A stretch of 64,000 bases of DNA from positions 435,790 to 499,789 of the forward strand of contig NW_006920427.1 in NCBI RefSeq assembly GCF_000344685.1, given 5' to 3'. How positions within the stretch are numbered: position 1 is the first letter of the stretch; every line of letters starts with the position of its first letter. This DNA comes from Gloeophyllum trabeum ATCC 11539 (Eukaryota > Basidiomycota > Agaricomycetes > Gloeophyllales > Gloeophyllaceae). The notes beneath the pieces were generated by a model. The model saw nothing but the letters and a program-made list of their open reading frames with translations. It did not search any database and was not told where the DNA came from. The position numbers and the translations under genes were made by a program. This document shows positions 45,308 through 55,803 of the stretch, piece by piece.

Positions 45308-46376
45308 TCAAAATATAACGTGAGCCAAGGTCCACAAAACCCACCACATCCCAACGACGCCCACAACCTGCTGGTTCGCCCCCGCCCACCGCGGTTCCCC
45401 CGCGCTAATCAACGGCGCAGCCAGCCCGATCGTCTGGTTCACGCAGTCCAAGAACGTCCCGTTCACCCACCCCGGGATGGGCAGGTCCTGCTGGCTCTGC
45501 GTATCGTTGCCCCCGCTGAGCGCGGCGGTGTCGTTGTACCCATCCAGGGTCAGCACGATGCTGCTCGCGCGGTAGTACTGCACCGCCTGCTCGGGCCGTG
45601 GCGAGCTCGGGTCGGAGTCGTTGTACGGCACGGGCTGGGAAATGGAGGAGGTGAGGTAGGAGGAGCAGTTGGACTGCACGGAGGAGAGGAGGGACACGAC
45701 GGTGCTGTTGTCGGCGAGGATATGCAGCGTTGTGTTCTGCGAGGCGGAGGGGAGCGTCGCTTCGTACATAGGTCCGCCTGGGCGGGAGGAGTTATTGGAG
45801 TCGCCGTACTATAAGCCAATCAAGGGTCAATAGCGGGTAGAGAATAAGAGATTGGGCGCTTGCCTCACGGTCGTGCAGGTATGCGGCGCCGTACCCCAAA
45901 CCTCCACCCCATACTACGGGCCAGAAGAAGAAAGGGAAACCAAGGCCGCCGACTCCGCGGCTCGCTATGCCTGGGTATCCACTGCCATACGTCCTTCAGA
46001 ACGGGTCCCATCGCAGAGTCAGTTTCGGCACATCACACGATCTTCGACAATCCAGCACACACCTCGACCCATAGATATCGTTCCTCGTCGCCCCACCAGC
46101 ACTCCTGCCGGCGAACGGCTGACCAGCGGGTATAGTGATCGCCCTCCCTCCCCCGTTCCCATACGCAGTCGCTGTGCTCCTGCCACCAGGGACGGAGCCT
46201 CTCAACGGCACGGACGACGTCCGTCCTGCACTCGAGCCCGAGCCGCCGCTCGACCCGGTGCTGCCTCCCGATTTGCCTCCGCTGCTCCCCCCTCCGCCCT
46301 TGCCGCCCCCGCCCCCTCCTTTCCTTCGGTACAAGTTGCGCTTGCTCGATGGCGACGAGATGAAGGGCACGTACAT
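45308..46376 (-). CDS. Glycine-rich conserved protein G3
   Basis: Third paralogue, 314 aa; minus-strand exons 46376-46063, 45993-45864 (130 nt) and 45808-45308. The second intron starts with GC (GAG|GCAAGC) where G1 and G2 have GTAAGT at the same codon, a clear GC-AG intron. The Gly-rich region is the shortest. Conserved blocks: QPFAGRSAGGATRNDIYGSR, TYGSGYPGI, FPFFFWPVVWGGG, LHILADNSTVVSLLSS, AVQYYRASSIVLTLDGYND, then CVNQTIGLAAPL. The C-terminus is hydrophobic (VVGVVGMWWVLWTLAHVIF). It is the most divergent of the three. Confidence 0.85.
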
Positions 46377-47240
46377 AGCGAATCGCGGTACGGATAAATA
46401 GGTCCTGAAAGAGCAGGCTTCCGTCTGTTGGGAGTCTTTGTCACGAGTTTATATCGGGACGGATGTCGGCTGTGTCGCTTGCTCTGCGTACTGTACGTCG
46501 AAGTGGATCGCGCGATGGCGGACCGAGCTCAGGAGCATCATGCATGTCCCGCAGAAGGCACTGCCCCTCACGTTCGTAGCCGCGTCACCGGCATGTGCAG
46601 GAAACCGCTGCAGCATCCACTCGTGACGCAGACTCGGAAGCGCCGACAAAGTCGCAGGCTCGGAATATCTTCACAGCTTCGAGGCACGTTCCGTATGTTT
46701 AGATTCCGCATACGTATGTTTTGCTGTGGAATGCATATGCATTTTGGAACATTGTATGGTCATCTGTCGCAGTCTTCTCACTGTTATAGAGACCAACCGC
46801 CCTACAGCCTTTCCGGAAGGGGTGCAGATGTGTGGCGGACACAGACATTACCCGTATTTTTCTCGCGTTAACACCAGTTTGCCGCTCATTGTTGGTAGGA
46901 GCTGGATGGAGCTGCGATGACCACCGGGTATGCAGTACATCGCCGCCTGGTGTAGAAACTTGAGTTTAAGCTTTATATGCTCGACTGAAGCCTCCAGAAG
47001 CGGCCTGCTACAGGGATGTCGACAGTGTTATGGGCACCCCGGTGCTCCGATAACCGTCCGAGAAGTATCCCAGGCCTGTCTACAATGAGACGCTTGAGGT
47101 TGGTTTCCAACATGCATCAGCGCTCAGTGCTCGGCCGTGAGGTTGGGAGACGTATGACAGGTATCCCGTAAAGTCACTCGCCGTCTTCCTGACTCCGTAT
47201 TCCTTCCTCGACTAGAGCTCAGTGAAATACCCTGAGTTCT
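46377..47240. other. Upstream region of G3, no gene seen
   Basis: G3 promoter and unassigned sequence. Short plus-strand open frames (46428-46871) have no recognisable features. Confidence 0.4.
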
Positions 47241-47272
47241 TGGCAGCGGTTAATAACAAGCTGTAATTAACA

Positions 47273-47781
47273 GGTTAATTACTTGTCAATATCTCAGGGT
47301 CGGATTTCCCTTGGTTAATTACCCTGAACCGGGTATTCGGGATATGGTTGTCCAAGGAGACTCTGGGCAGTGTCGGGGTGTATCTGGTGTTTCGTGAGCG
47401 ACTACAAGCCACTCTACGGAGGACGAGACAGTTGTGCCACCTACTGTCCAGGGAATGAGGTTGTTTTCGTCGTGTGCTAAGCCTGGTCTCTCACGCTGCT
47501 CGATGACTTACTCCTCACAGTACTGCTCCTACGAAGGCTTTCAAGTGCTCCAAAGAGAACATGTCTCTACATTTATTGAGGCCTTAGGGATGTGTTTTAC
47601 GAGCACCGACTCGAATGTACTGTCGAGGACACGGAATGTGGCCAAATGTGGCCTTTCGGTTATTGACAATGTTAATTACATGTTAATAACTACAATTTTT
47701 GTTAATAACGTTGATAACGCTGTCGAGAACCCAGCGGAGAGTAATTCACCGAGCTCTATCCTCGACCGACCGTAATTAACC
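47273..47781. repeat. Candidate element with GGTTAATTAC ends
   Basis: GGTTAATTAC occurs at 47273-47282 and 47313-47322, and its exact reverse complement at 47772-47781. Related GTTAAT(T/A)AC sequences occur inside (about 47668-47715). The arrangement suggests a small non-autonomous DNA element of about 470-510 bp with short terminal inverted repeats. Target-site duplications were not identified. Confidence 0.35.
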
Positions 47782-48534
47782 ATACATGTGGCGTACAGGT
47801 TTCCCCTCGCCCCCTGATACGCTACATCCTAGGGTATACAGATACCTGCATTCTCGAATCACCTGCTGGCCTCATGGATGCGCCGGCCGTCTCTGCGTTG
47901 AGCCCATGCCCCTCCTTGTCGAACAACCAGGCGCTGCAGACAGCTTGGGCCACCGGCTCCCCGTACTTCGACACTCCCTCGTCTACGCGCGCTGCATCGT
48001 CTGGTCCGCATGTCGGTATGGCTCTCGCCAGGACACTGGCCGTCTCCTCTTCCTTGGCCTGCACCGCCGCGCATCGACCCGTATTCGATTCCAGTCACCC
48101 TCCGTCTCAAACGGCTGGGTCCTCGGATACCTCAGATGGTCGGGACCTGCTACAGAGCCCAGTCTGAGTGGGTCTCCACAGTTCGTGTCCCTGACGTGAC
48201 TCCAGCGGTGCCGGGCTAGATCTCGTCGGTCTCTAACCCCGGGGTGTGGGCTCAACAAGGACGCCCTTAAGGGTAGGTGTGAGCGTCTTTATTTGCGTGC
48301 GCGACGGGATGGGATGGCTCGTCCAAAACGTACATATTGCCTTGCTGCAGTCTATGGTCAGTATGCGCTGGGCTCAAAAGATACTGACAGGCTTAAATCA
48401 TTGTCAAACATGGACAAACAGAGGGCAGAATCTGTCCCGTCGCCGGTGCATGATCAAATCTTTCCTAGCTACAAGAACCACCACGGGTACCCTCGGAATG
48501 CGGGTCCGCGTGCATAACGATGATGTCGCGGGAA
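47782..48534. other. Unassigned interval
   Basis: Open frames on both strands near 47.8-48.3 kb have no recognised domain. Lies downstream (minus strand) of the F-box/LRR relic. Confidence 0.4.
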
Positions 48535-49590
48535 TTAATGCATGACTTCACCAAAGCTATCTTCGAACCGGAAACCCCTGCGCCTCGCCAACTCCCGGAA
48601 CATAGCCCACATATCTGGTTGCGGCACGCGCAATGTCGACCATTCGGCATGCCATTCTTCCTGGTCGAAGCACACCACAGCCAGTTTGGGCGCGTGCATA
48701 GACGATAGGTTACCCAGGAAGGCGTGATAAATGGGCTCGCGAATGTCCTTTCTCCAGTGCCAGCCATGGCACCCCAGACCAAGACGCTCGATGTTGGGCA
48801 GCGACAAGCCCGATGGGAATAGATGTACCAGATGATGAGTTACCTGAGGTTGGGCATTGCGTCGACGAGGTCCTGAACTGAGAACTGAGCATGCGTCAGG
48901 TGGGGGGGGGCTTGCGGAGAGTGAGGTGCGTGAGCTGAGAGGTGAGCATTGCCAGGACTTCGGCGGGACGGAGAGAACCAGCTCCCGCAGAGCCTCGAAG
49001 CGGTCGATACCGGGGAGAAACGGAGAATACAGCGAGGAAAAGTCGTGCGAGAGGAAAGAAAGGTTCGGGAGAACGAGAGGCGGGACGGGCGGCAGTTCGC
49101 CTGCGCTGCAGCTATGTCCGTGTTCAGAGGATACTGACAGTCTTTCACAAACTTGATGACCTGCAAGCAGGGTGATTGGTTGAGGATTGAACGGAAGTCT
49201 TCCGGGCTGGGCGAGGAACCCACGTCGGTGTCCCACCCCACTACACGCAGGGACGTGCTGCAGCACGCCAGGGCAGACAGCATGCAACGCGGAGCGGCGT
49301 CATCGTGCTTGCCGCGCAATTTGCCGGGGGCTCGATCCCTGGTGCGCACAGTAAAATTCGCGAGATTTGGAAGCGCCTGAATAGTTTTGGCCAGAAGGTC
49401 GAAGGGGTAGACGCAATGTATCGGCCGGTCCGTACGGCGGAGGAGCAGACAGAATCGTAGAACGCAAGCTCGGAGGTGTGCGGCACGGCCGGGATTTTCT
49501 CTTGCAAAGAGGGTCCGATGCAGGCGCCGGATGCCCACATCCTTTACTGCCACAACTACCCGGTAAAGGATGAGCGTCGCAAAGTGATCT
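48535..49590 (-). pseudogene. F-box/LRR-type gene with frameshifts
   Basis: Minus-strand gene whose protein-like sequence jumps between three frames. First frame: VAVKDVGIRRLHRTLFAREN, RPIHCVYPFDLLAKTIQALP, FTVRTRDRAPGK, SILNQSPCLQVIKFVKD. Second frame: LPNLSFLSHDFSSLYSPFLP and RFEALRELVLSVPP. Third: EVLAMLTSQLTHLTLRKPPP, then the first frame again for SVQDLVDAMPNL, and the second for LPNIERLGLGCHGWHW to the end GFRFEDSFGEVMH. The last switch from third to first frame lies at a run of nine C/G (48902-48910), so at least one shift may be a homopolymer error. The content (alternating Leu motifs) fits the leucine-rich part of agaricomycete F-box proteins. No intact F-box N-terminus was found upstream. 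Confidence 0.6.
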
Positions 49591-50081
49591 CCAGAGCAGG
49601 CAGACGCGCATCAGCGCACCTTTCGTCACGGGACCCCGCACCCGAGTGCGTTTGAGTGTTTCCTTCTGTGATAATTGAAAGGGGTCTGGCTGTTTGTCTC
49701 TAGGCCTACACGCCCAGTCTAAAAAAGGGTTTCGGCAAGGTCAGACGCCAGACCCCACCAGGCCCTACGCGTGACATCGACTCGATATAAAAACCGAGGA
49801 TCAACTTGGCCTCTACTTGACTCGTATGTCGAGTCAAGGTCGGAGTCGGTTATCAAGCTGACATCCGGGCTGGACAACGAGAAAGCGGGTTTTCTGGCCA
49901 GCGGGCTTTCACATTTCATACAGCTGCTTGATTTTATTGCTCCTTGCATATGAATAAGAAAATGAAGCATATATTGCAATGCTATCTACAGACACTGTGT
50001 ATATACAGTACATATAATCTTGTAAATACCAGACTGCCTGTCGCAGTCACACCTATTAGAGCCCGCCTGCCACAATGAAAC
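49591..50081. other. Interval left of assembly gap
   Basis: No gene seen. AT-rich toward the gap. Confidence 0.4.
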
Positions 50082-50174
50082 AGCACATTCTGGACGTGAT
50101 CATGAGCATAGACCATAATGATATTACAATACACATACCCGATTCACCCTGACCCCAGATGCACTCCACCAACC
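50082..50174 (+). repeat. 93-bp direct repeat, left of gap
   Basis: This 93-bp sequence, starting AGCACATTCTGGACG and ending CACTCCACCAACC, is identical to 51117-51209 on the other side of the N run. Confidence 0.9.
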
Positions 50175-51116
50175 NNNNNNNNNNNNNNNNNNNNNNNNNN
50201 NNNNNNNNNNNNNNNNNNNNNNNNNNNNNNNNNNNNNNNNNNNNNNNNNNNNNNNNNNNNNNNNNNNNNNNNNNNNNNNNNNNNNNNNNNNNNNNNNNNN
50301 NNNNNNNNNNNNNNNNNNNNNNNNNNNNNNNNNNNNNNNNNNNNNNNNNNNNNNNNNNNNNNNNNNNNNNNNNNNNNNNNNNNNNNNNNNNNNNNNNNNN
50401 NNNNNNNNNNNNNNNNNNNNNNNNNNNNNNNNNNNNNNNNNNNNNNNNNNNNNNNNNNNNNNNNNNNNNNNNNNNNNNNNNNNNNNNNNNNNNNNNNNNN
50501 NNNNNNNNNNNNNNNNNNNNNNNNNNNNNNNNNNNNNNNNNNNNNNNNNNNNNNNNNNNNNNNNNNNNNNNNNNNNNNNNNNNNNNNNNNNNNNNNNNNN
50601 NNNNNNNNNNNNNNNNNNNNNNNNNNNNNNNNNNNNNNNNNNNNNNNNNNNNNNNNNNNNNNNNNNNNNNNNNNNNNNNNNNNNNNNNNNNNNNNNNNNN
50701 NNNNNNNNNNNNNNNNNNNNNNNNNNNNNNNNNNNNNNNNNNNNNNNNNNNNNNNNNNNNNNNNNNNNNNNNNNNNNNNNNNNNNNNNNNNNNNNNNNNN
50801 NNNNNNNNNNNNNNNNNNNNNNNNNNNNNNNNNNNNNNNNNNNNNNNNNNNNNNNNNNNNNNNNNNNNNNNNNNNNNNNNNNNNNNNNNNNNNNNNNNNN
50901 NNNNNNNNNNNNNNNNNNNNNNNNNNNNNNNNNNNNNNNNNNNNNNNNNNNNNNNNNNNNNNNNNNNNNNNNNNNNNNNNNNNNNNNNNNNNNNNNNNNN
51001 NNNNNNNNNNNNNNNNNNNNNNNNNNNNNNNNNNNNNNNNNNNNNNNNNNNNNNNNNNNNNNNNNNNNNNNNNNNNNNNNNNNNNNNNNNNNNNNNNNNN
51101 NNNNNNNNNNNNNNNN
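50175..51116. other. Assembly gap (942 N)
   Basis: A run of N. Open frames that cross it are meaningless. The identical 93-bp flanks suggest the two contig ends overlap, so the real gap may be zero or a tandem repeat of unknown length. Confidence 0.95.
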
Positions 51117-51209
51117 AGCACATTCTGGACGTGATCATGAGCATAGACCATAATGATATTACAATACACATACCCGATTCACCCTGACCCCAGATGCACT
51201 CCACCAACC
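51117..51209 (+). repeat. 93-bp direct repeat, right of gap
   Basis: Exact second copy of 50082-50174, in direct orientation and abutting the N run. Confidence 0.9.
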
Positions 51210-51950
51210 AAAGCTCAATGTTTGAGTGAATAAAATATCCTTCTGAGTGTTCCTGTATGAATGTGAGTGACATGTCGGGGAAAGTTCCTCATCACTTACC
51301 AGTTAGCAATGAGTGTTGGACGTCACAGCCAGAGCTCTGTCACGCAGGCAGTCAACTGTCTCGTGGTGCGGCGGACAGGCGAGTCAGCGACAAGGAGCGG
51401 GAAATCGGAGTGAGAGTGAGAGTACGAGTGAGAGTGAAAGACGGAGTTGAAGAAGTGGAACGACTTGAACCACGGGTGAAGTCGCTCGAGTTCAATCTCC
51501 GCTCCAATTCAGTTCGCGTCAGACACGTCCCGTCCTTGATATTTCTCTAAGTCCCACAAACGGATAGTGGGGACTTGTGTAGCACTCCTTACGCTGTAGT
51601 ACTACATCTGTTCCGGTTGCTCTAATCAATATTATTAATACCTAAAATACTTCGAGGCCTCAAGTCATCCTGTAGTCCAAGGTACAGGCTTTATATGCAG
51701 CGCAAGGTATCATCTCTACCTGAGGTTATGAGCTAATGTCCAGTAAAGCCCAAAGAGGATGTCAACTCGGTATCAGGGCGGTCTTGCTCAGATGTCCCTC
51801 GCTAAGTCTCAAGAAGACGCCGCTCTGACCTTAGCGCTGACATCTCAAATGATGGCGCACACATCTCTGGGCAGAAATGCCGAAACAAGGTCACGTCGGG
51901 GTCTACCGGGCCTTCCGAAGCAAGGTCGACGCGAGACCTCGGCTGCGACC
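51210..51950. other. Interval right of gap
   Basis: No supported gene. A GAGAGT-type microrepeat (about 51410-51440) encodes an artificial RVRVRVRV open frame. Confidence 0.4.
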
Positions 51951-52091
51951 TCACGAGAACCTTACGACGCATTGGGCGTGTAGCTCCCCCAGATTGTCTA
52001 TGGCAATATCGAAGATGTGAAGCCATAATTCTGGTGGGAGCGTTTCTGCAGGTGCTGGCTCTCTATCCGAGGCTCCTGCAAGCAGCGCCAT
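51951..52091 (-). pseudogene. F-box N-terminal fragment
   Basis: Minus-strand ATG at 52091 opens a 46-codon frame that reads an F-box start, ETLPPELWLHIFDIAIDNLG, then stops at 51951-51953. The F-box core (LPPEL...IF) is clear, but the rest of an F-box domain and any substrate-binding region are missing in this frame. Either an intron follows that I could not define, or this is a truncated relic. Confidence 0.5.
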
Positions 52092-52490
52092 GCCCAGATG
52101 CTTCACCTTGTTGATGTAGTGGGTGTAGGGCTGTCGAAGCAGCCCGGCAGCGAGGATAATTACGGGTCTGCCTATGTTCTGCCAAGCCCGAGAGTAATCG
52201 TACGGTTACAGTCGCTTGAACGCACTTTCTGCGTTCCGTGCAGGGAGATTTCTAGAGTACAAGACCAGTGCAGGAAAAGCTGCAGGATCAGGAGGGATGA
52301 TTGACTTCCGTAAAACACAAGCGTGGGCGATTCAATGAGTCGGAAGGACCGGAGTAAACGCGCACTAAGATTATGAAGTCTCCCGGTCCTCCCGATAAGT
52401 CCCCGGTGGACAGCACCTCCCACGCCTCCGACCTCGCCTTCGCCGCTGCGGGCAACGACGAACAAACAACTCCTACCGCCGCCGCCAACG
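52092..52490. other. Promoter region of VPS68-like gene
   Basis: Between the F-box fragment (minus) and the VPS68-like gene (plus). An ATG frame at 52373 overlaps the true gene in another frame and looks like a shadow. Confidence 0.4.
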
Positions 52491-53185
52491 ATGTCCCTCC
52501 CGCGAAGCAACTACGACCCGCGGCGCGTCTGCGTCAACCCCTTCCCCAACGTCTCCCTCGACAAGCACAAGCGCTCCATCGGCGTCTACCTCGCCGGCGC
52601 CCTCGTGAGTACCCCCCTTGCCCGCCGTTGCCCAAACACTCTCCTTACCCGGCACCCAGTTCGCATTCGCCTGCTGGACCTTCTGGGACGCCGCCATCCT
52701 CTCGCGGCATGCGCGTCCGCCTTCCGATGAGCCCGCGTACGGCGTGCCCGTGCACGTCACCTTCGTCGACTGGGTCCCCGGGATCTGTTCCGTGCTGGGC
52801 TTCATCATCGTCAACCTGATCGACAAGGACCGCGTGCGGGGCGACGATGCGTTCAGCGGGGACGGCGGCGCGGTGTGGCGCGCGCGGTTGTTCCTGTTCA
52901 TTGGGTTCGCGTTCATGGCGGGCGGCTTGGCGGGCAGTATTGTGAGTGCTTTCGCTTCCATCTGCGTAGCGATATGGGGGGTATGGTGTCGCGAAGATGT
53001 TATAACTGACTCATGCATGACAGGCTCTGCATGTTCTGAAGTATTATCTCCACGAGTACCCGGAGCAGTTCCTTTACTACGGGTACGCGAACATGTCGCA
53101 GAACGTGTGTTTCATGCTGTCGGCGGTGGTCCTCTGGCTCGCGCAGAGCAGCAGCTCGGAATATGAGTACAACTTAACCCTATGA
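52491..53185 (+). CDS. VPS68: VPS68/TMEM50 (UPF0220) membrane protein
   Basis: 185 aa, the length of yeast Vps68. Exons 52491-52604, 52660-52941 and 53024-53185, phase 0 throughout. Starts MSLPRSNYDPRRVCVNPFPN. Four hydrophobic segments are visible: IGVYLAGALFAFACWTFWDA, VPGICSVLGFIIVNLI, LFLFIGFAFMAGGLAGSI, and the last around SQNVCFMLSAVVLWLAQSS. The LHEYPEQFLYYGYANMSQN segment before the last helix is typical of the UPF0220 family. In yeast Vps68 acts with Vps55 at the late endosome in vacuolar sorting; the same role here is inferred from homology. Confidence 0.93.
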
Positions 53186-53489
53186 GAGGGGGTAAGTACG
53201 CGAGAGACCGTCAGGGGGTGGTTGTACGTCCTGTTTTCTGTACCCCAATAAATCACTGCCACCGATGAATAGAGGTGTGATGGCTGTACGGTGCTTCATG
53301 TCCTGGAGCGGGTCGCGCGCAGTCCCTCGCTCTGATCAAACTACCGTCTGTGTGGACAGTCAGCGTCTCTCGCTCGCTTAAGCTCAGTGTCTGCTTAGAT
53401 TCCCACTCAGTGAACATTGCTTATATAAATCAGACTGGGACGGATGTAGGGAAGTCTAAGACGAACACAAACAGGTAAGTATACCCTAG
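53186..53489. other. Convergent 3' interval
   Basis: Between the ends of the VPS68-like gene (plus) and the F-box gene (minus). Nothing recognised. Confidence 0.5.
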
Positions 53490-55374
53490 TCAATAACCTG
53501 AATCAGAACTGTAGTCACTCTCCGCTCCGGACTCCTCGTCCGACGTCGCGTCCCCCACGACGTCCTGATCCTCGCCTGCGTGCTCACTCTGGCCGGCGGG
53601 ACGACCCTCGTTCACCTGGTCACACCCCTCGGCAACGCTCAGACTCGCTGGCGGGCGCAGAGCGACCTCCCGCGCACTCTCGCACAGACGCGCGCGATGC
53701 TGCTCTGCGCAGTCCCGCACACCGCGGACCTCGAGCGCCCCCAAGTCGTGGCCGCGTGAGCGGAGAGCGCGCGCGAGGTCCCGGACAAAGTCCCCGGTGT
53801 AGGGGCCGCGGTCGTCCTCCTCGATGCGAAGGCTCTGCAGGTGGGGAAAGAGGAGCGCGGCGTCGAGACGTGCGGGTGCTTGCTCTCCCTCCGGGGTGGC
53901 CGCCCCGCCTGACAAGGCGTCGAGGAACCCCGCGTCCGCACCGGCGACGCACAGCCTGGCGACATTGGTCAGATGCCCGAACCGCCGCCGCCACTCCGCG
54001 GAAGACATGCGAGCGCTACCGACGTGGAGAGAGTCCACCTGCGCTGCCTGCGTCGTGCTATGCAGGGCGATGTCCAGCAGTTCTTTTTCGAGTTCGTCGG
54101 GGTTGCCGACGCCCTCGTGGCAGTTGTCTGATATGGAGATGGAGAACGTCGGCAAGCGTGCCGTATGCGCGTCGCTCCATGCCTCGACCTTGTGCGAGCG
54201 CTCCGTGTAGTCGTCCTCTTCCTTGACATGGCATGTCAGAGCAACCTTCCGCGCACAAAGGTTCGGGGCTATGTTGCGTAGCAAGCAAGCTCGGAGAGGC
54301 TCGGCGAAACGCTGGGGATGTGGTGAGTTGCGCAGCGGAGAACCTATCGCCAGGCGCTCACCTCGTCGTTTAAGTAGGGTATGACAAGCGCGACGTCCAG
54401 CGCAGCTGGGCATGAGATGCTCCCCAAGAGCACACAGCACGAGCTAAGGGGTGCCTCCAGGGAGAGGTGCCGCAGACGCGCCATCTCCACCACTGCAGGC
54501 TCGTCCTGCGACGGCAATTCGTCGTAGCTAGCGCATAACCGGATCTCGGCCCTCAGCGATTCAAGAAGGGGCAGGCCGCTCAAAAGCTCGAGCGTTCCCT
54601 GCGGCCCGACGCCACGCTCTATGGACAGGGACGTGAGCGATGGGAGGAAGAACGCCCTGCACTCGCGCAACCCCACGCGCGTGTCTAGCGTCCGGAGCCG
54701 CGGGAATGCCAGCTCCGATAGAACAGGGAGCGGGTCGTAGACCCCCGCGCACACCGAGAGCGCCAGGGACTCGAGCAGGGGCGCCTGCCTCCCGCTCAGC
54801 TTCCTAAACAACCCGGGCTTTACGTGCTTTGTGCAAAGATCCAATGCGCAGATGCGGCTGAGCTGCCCAGGGCCGCTCTGCATGCTTCCACGGCGAGGGG
54901 GCGCTCCCGATCGAGCGCGCCGACCACAGTGAGGGGCAGCCCGCGGCTCCGCTCCAGCGCCGCCCGGACGTACCGCGGATTCTCTAGCCCGACGTGCGCC
55001 CATAGCGCCGGCGCGCCCAGCGCGAGCCTGCGCCAGTCGCTGCACATGTGGGTGATCTTCACCAGCCAATCTGGCTCGTGGAAGGCGCGCTCTACCCAGG
55101 CAAGGCTGATGATGCGCAAGAGAAGCTCCATGGGGAGATGCCCGACGGGCGGGAGCTTGTTCCGTGCGCGCTTGAGCCGGGCGAGCTCCAGCTCGTACCG
55201 AGCGATCTGCTGTTCCGCCTCTGCTATCTTCTGCGCGGCGGGCGGGCGGTCGGGCAGAGTGCTGCTCCACGGCTTTTTAGCGCTGTGAATGGGATGTTGG
55301 TTGGCCCTGCGAGAAAGACAATGTATGCAGGAGGACACGTACCGAGTTGCATGTTCATGAGCTGGAACCTCCAT
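53490..55374 (-). CDS. F-box protein with coiled coil and acidic tail
   Basis: Minus strand, start at 55374 (MEVPAHEHATR), possibly with a short 36-nt in-frame intron right after. A coiled-coil segment (KIAEAEQQIARYELELARLK) leads into the F-box, LPPVGHLPMELLLRIISLAW, then HMCSDWRRLALGAPALWAHV and LERSRGLPLTVV, all typical of agaricomycete F-box proteins. A Leu-rich region follows (LSICALDL-like, LPLLESLRAEIRL, MARLRHLSLEAPL). An intron at 54361-54312 joins IPYLNDE to RFAEPLRACLL. The C-terminus has FPHLQSLRIEEDDRG and an acidic tail with GDATSDEESGAESDYS. The first part and the Leu-rich part are in different frames: one base is missing near 54866-54870 between ACRAALG and QLSRICALDL. Either this is a pseudogene or the base is an assembly error. 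Predicted SCF ubiquitin ligase adaptor. Confidence 0.75.
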
Positions 55375-55469
55375 GGAAGAAAGCCGTGCGTCAGGTGCAA
55401 CACGGTGGGAGGTCGGCGTGATTTTAAATTCTCTTGTATTTGTGCTTCTATTATCTAGAGACTGCGTAC

Positions 55470-55803
55470 TGTTGAACTGGGCGCTGACTTAGCTGCCAGG
55501 TTCTACAACGTACCAGAACGTACCGGAACCCTCTGGAACATTCTGGTATATTCCATTATTGTACAAGGGCACGGAGCTCATGTGGGTCAGTGACATCATA
55601 GGTGGAGCTCAGTAGGATTATAGATATTCCACGTAGCTTAGTCAGCCTATGGGCCACAGTGTATATAAACCCTGCAGCTCTGCTGCCTAATAAAAAAAAA
55701 GGGTCGTTCATACGAGCTTTACCAGTAGCTACAGCATCCAACCAATACAGGTGAGTTGTGTAGGGCGCACTGTGCGTGCTGCTGCCTCCATAACTCTTCA
55801 TCA
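55470..55803 (+). mobile_element. Solo LTR, copy 1
   Basis: 334-bp sequence beginning TGTTGAACTGGG and ending TTCATCA (TG...CA), flanked by a perfect 5-bp target-site duplication CGTAC (55465-55469 and 55804-55808). It contains a TATA-like GTATATAAAC and an A-run (AATAAAAAAAAAG). No internal retroelement sequence or PBS follows, so it is a solo LTR left by recombination. The inverted second copy at 61705-62033 defines the same boundaries independently. Confidence 0.9.

Noticed and set aside
50056..51273. Long open frames of 300-400 codons on both strands
   Set aside because: They consist almost entirely of N; only the short flanks are real sequence.
51405..51440. RVRVRVRV-type open frame near the gap
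   Set aside because: Product of a GAGAGT-type microrepeat, no coding evidence.
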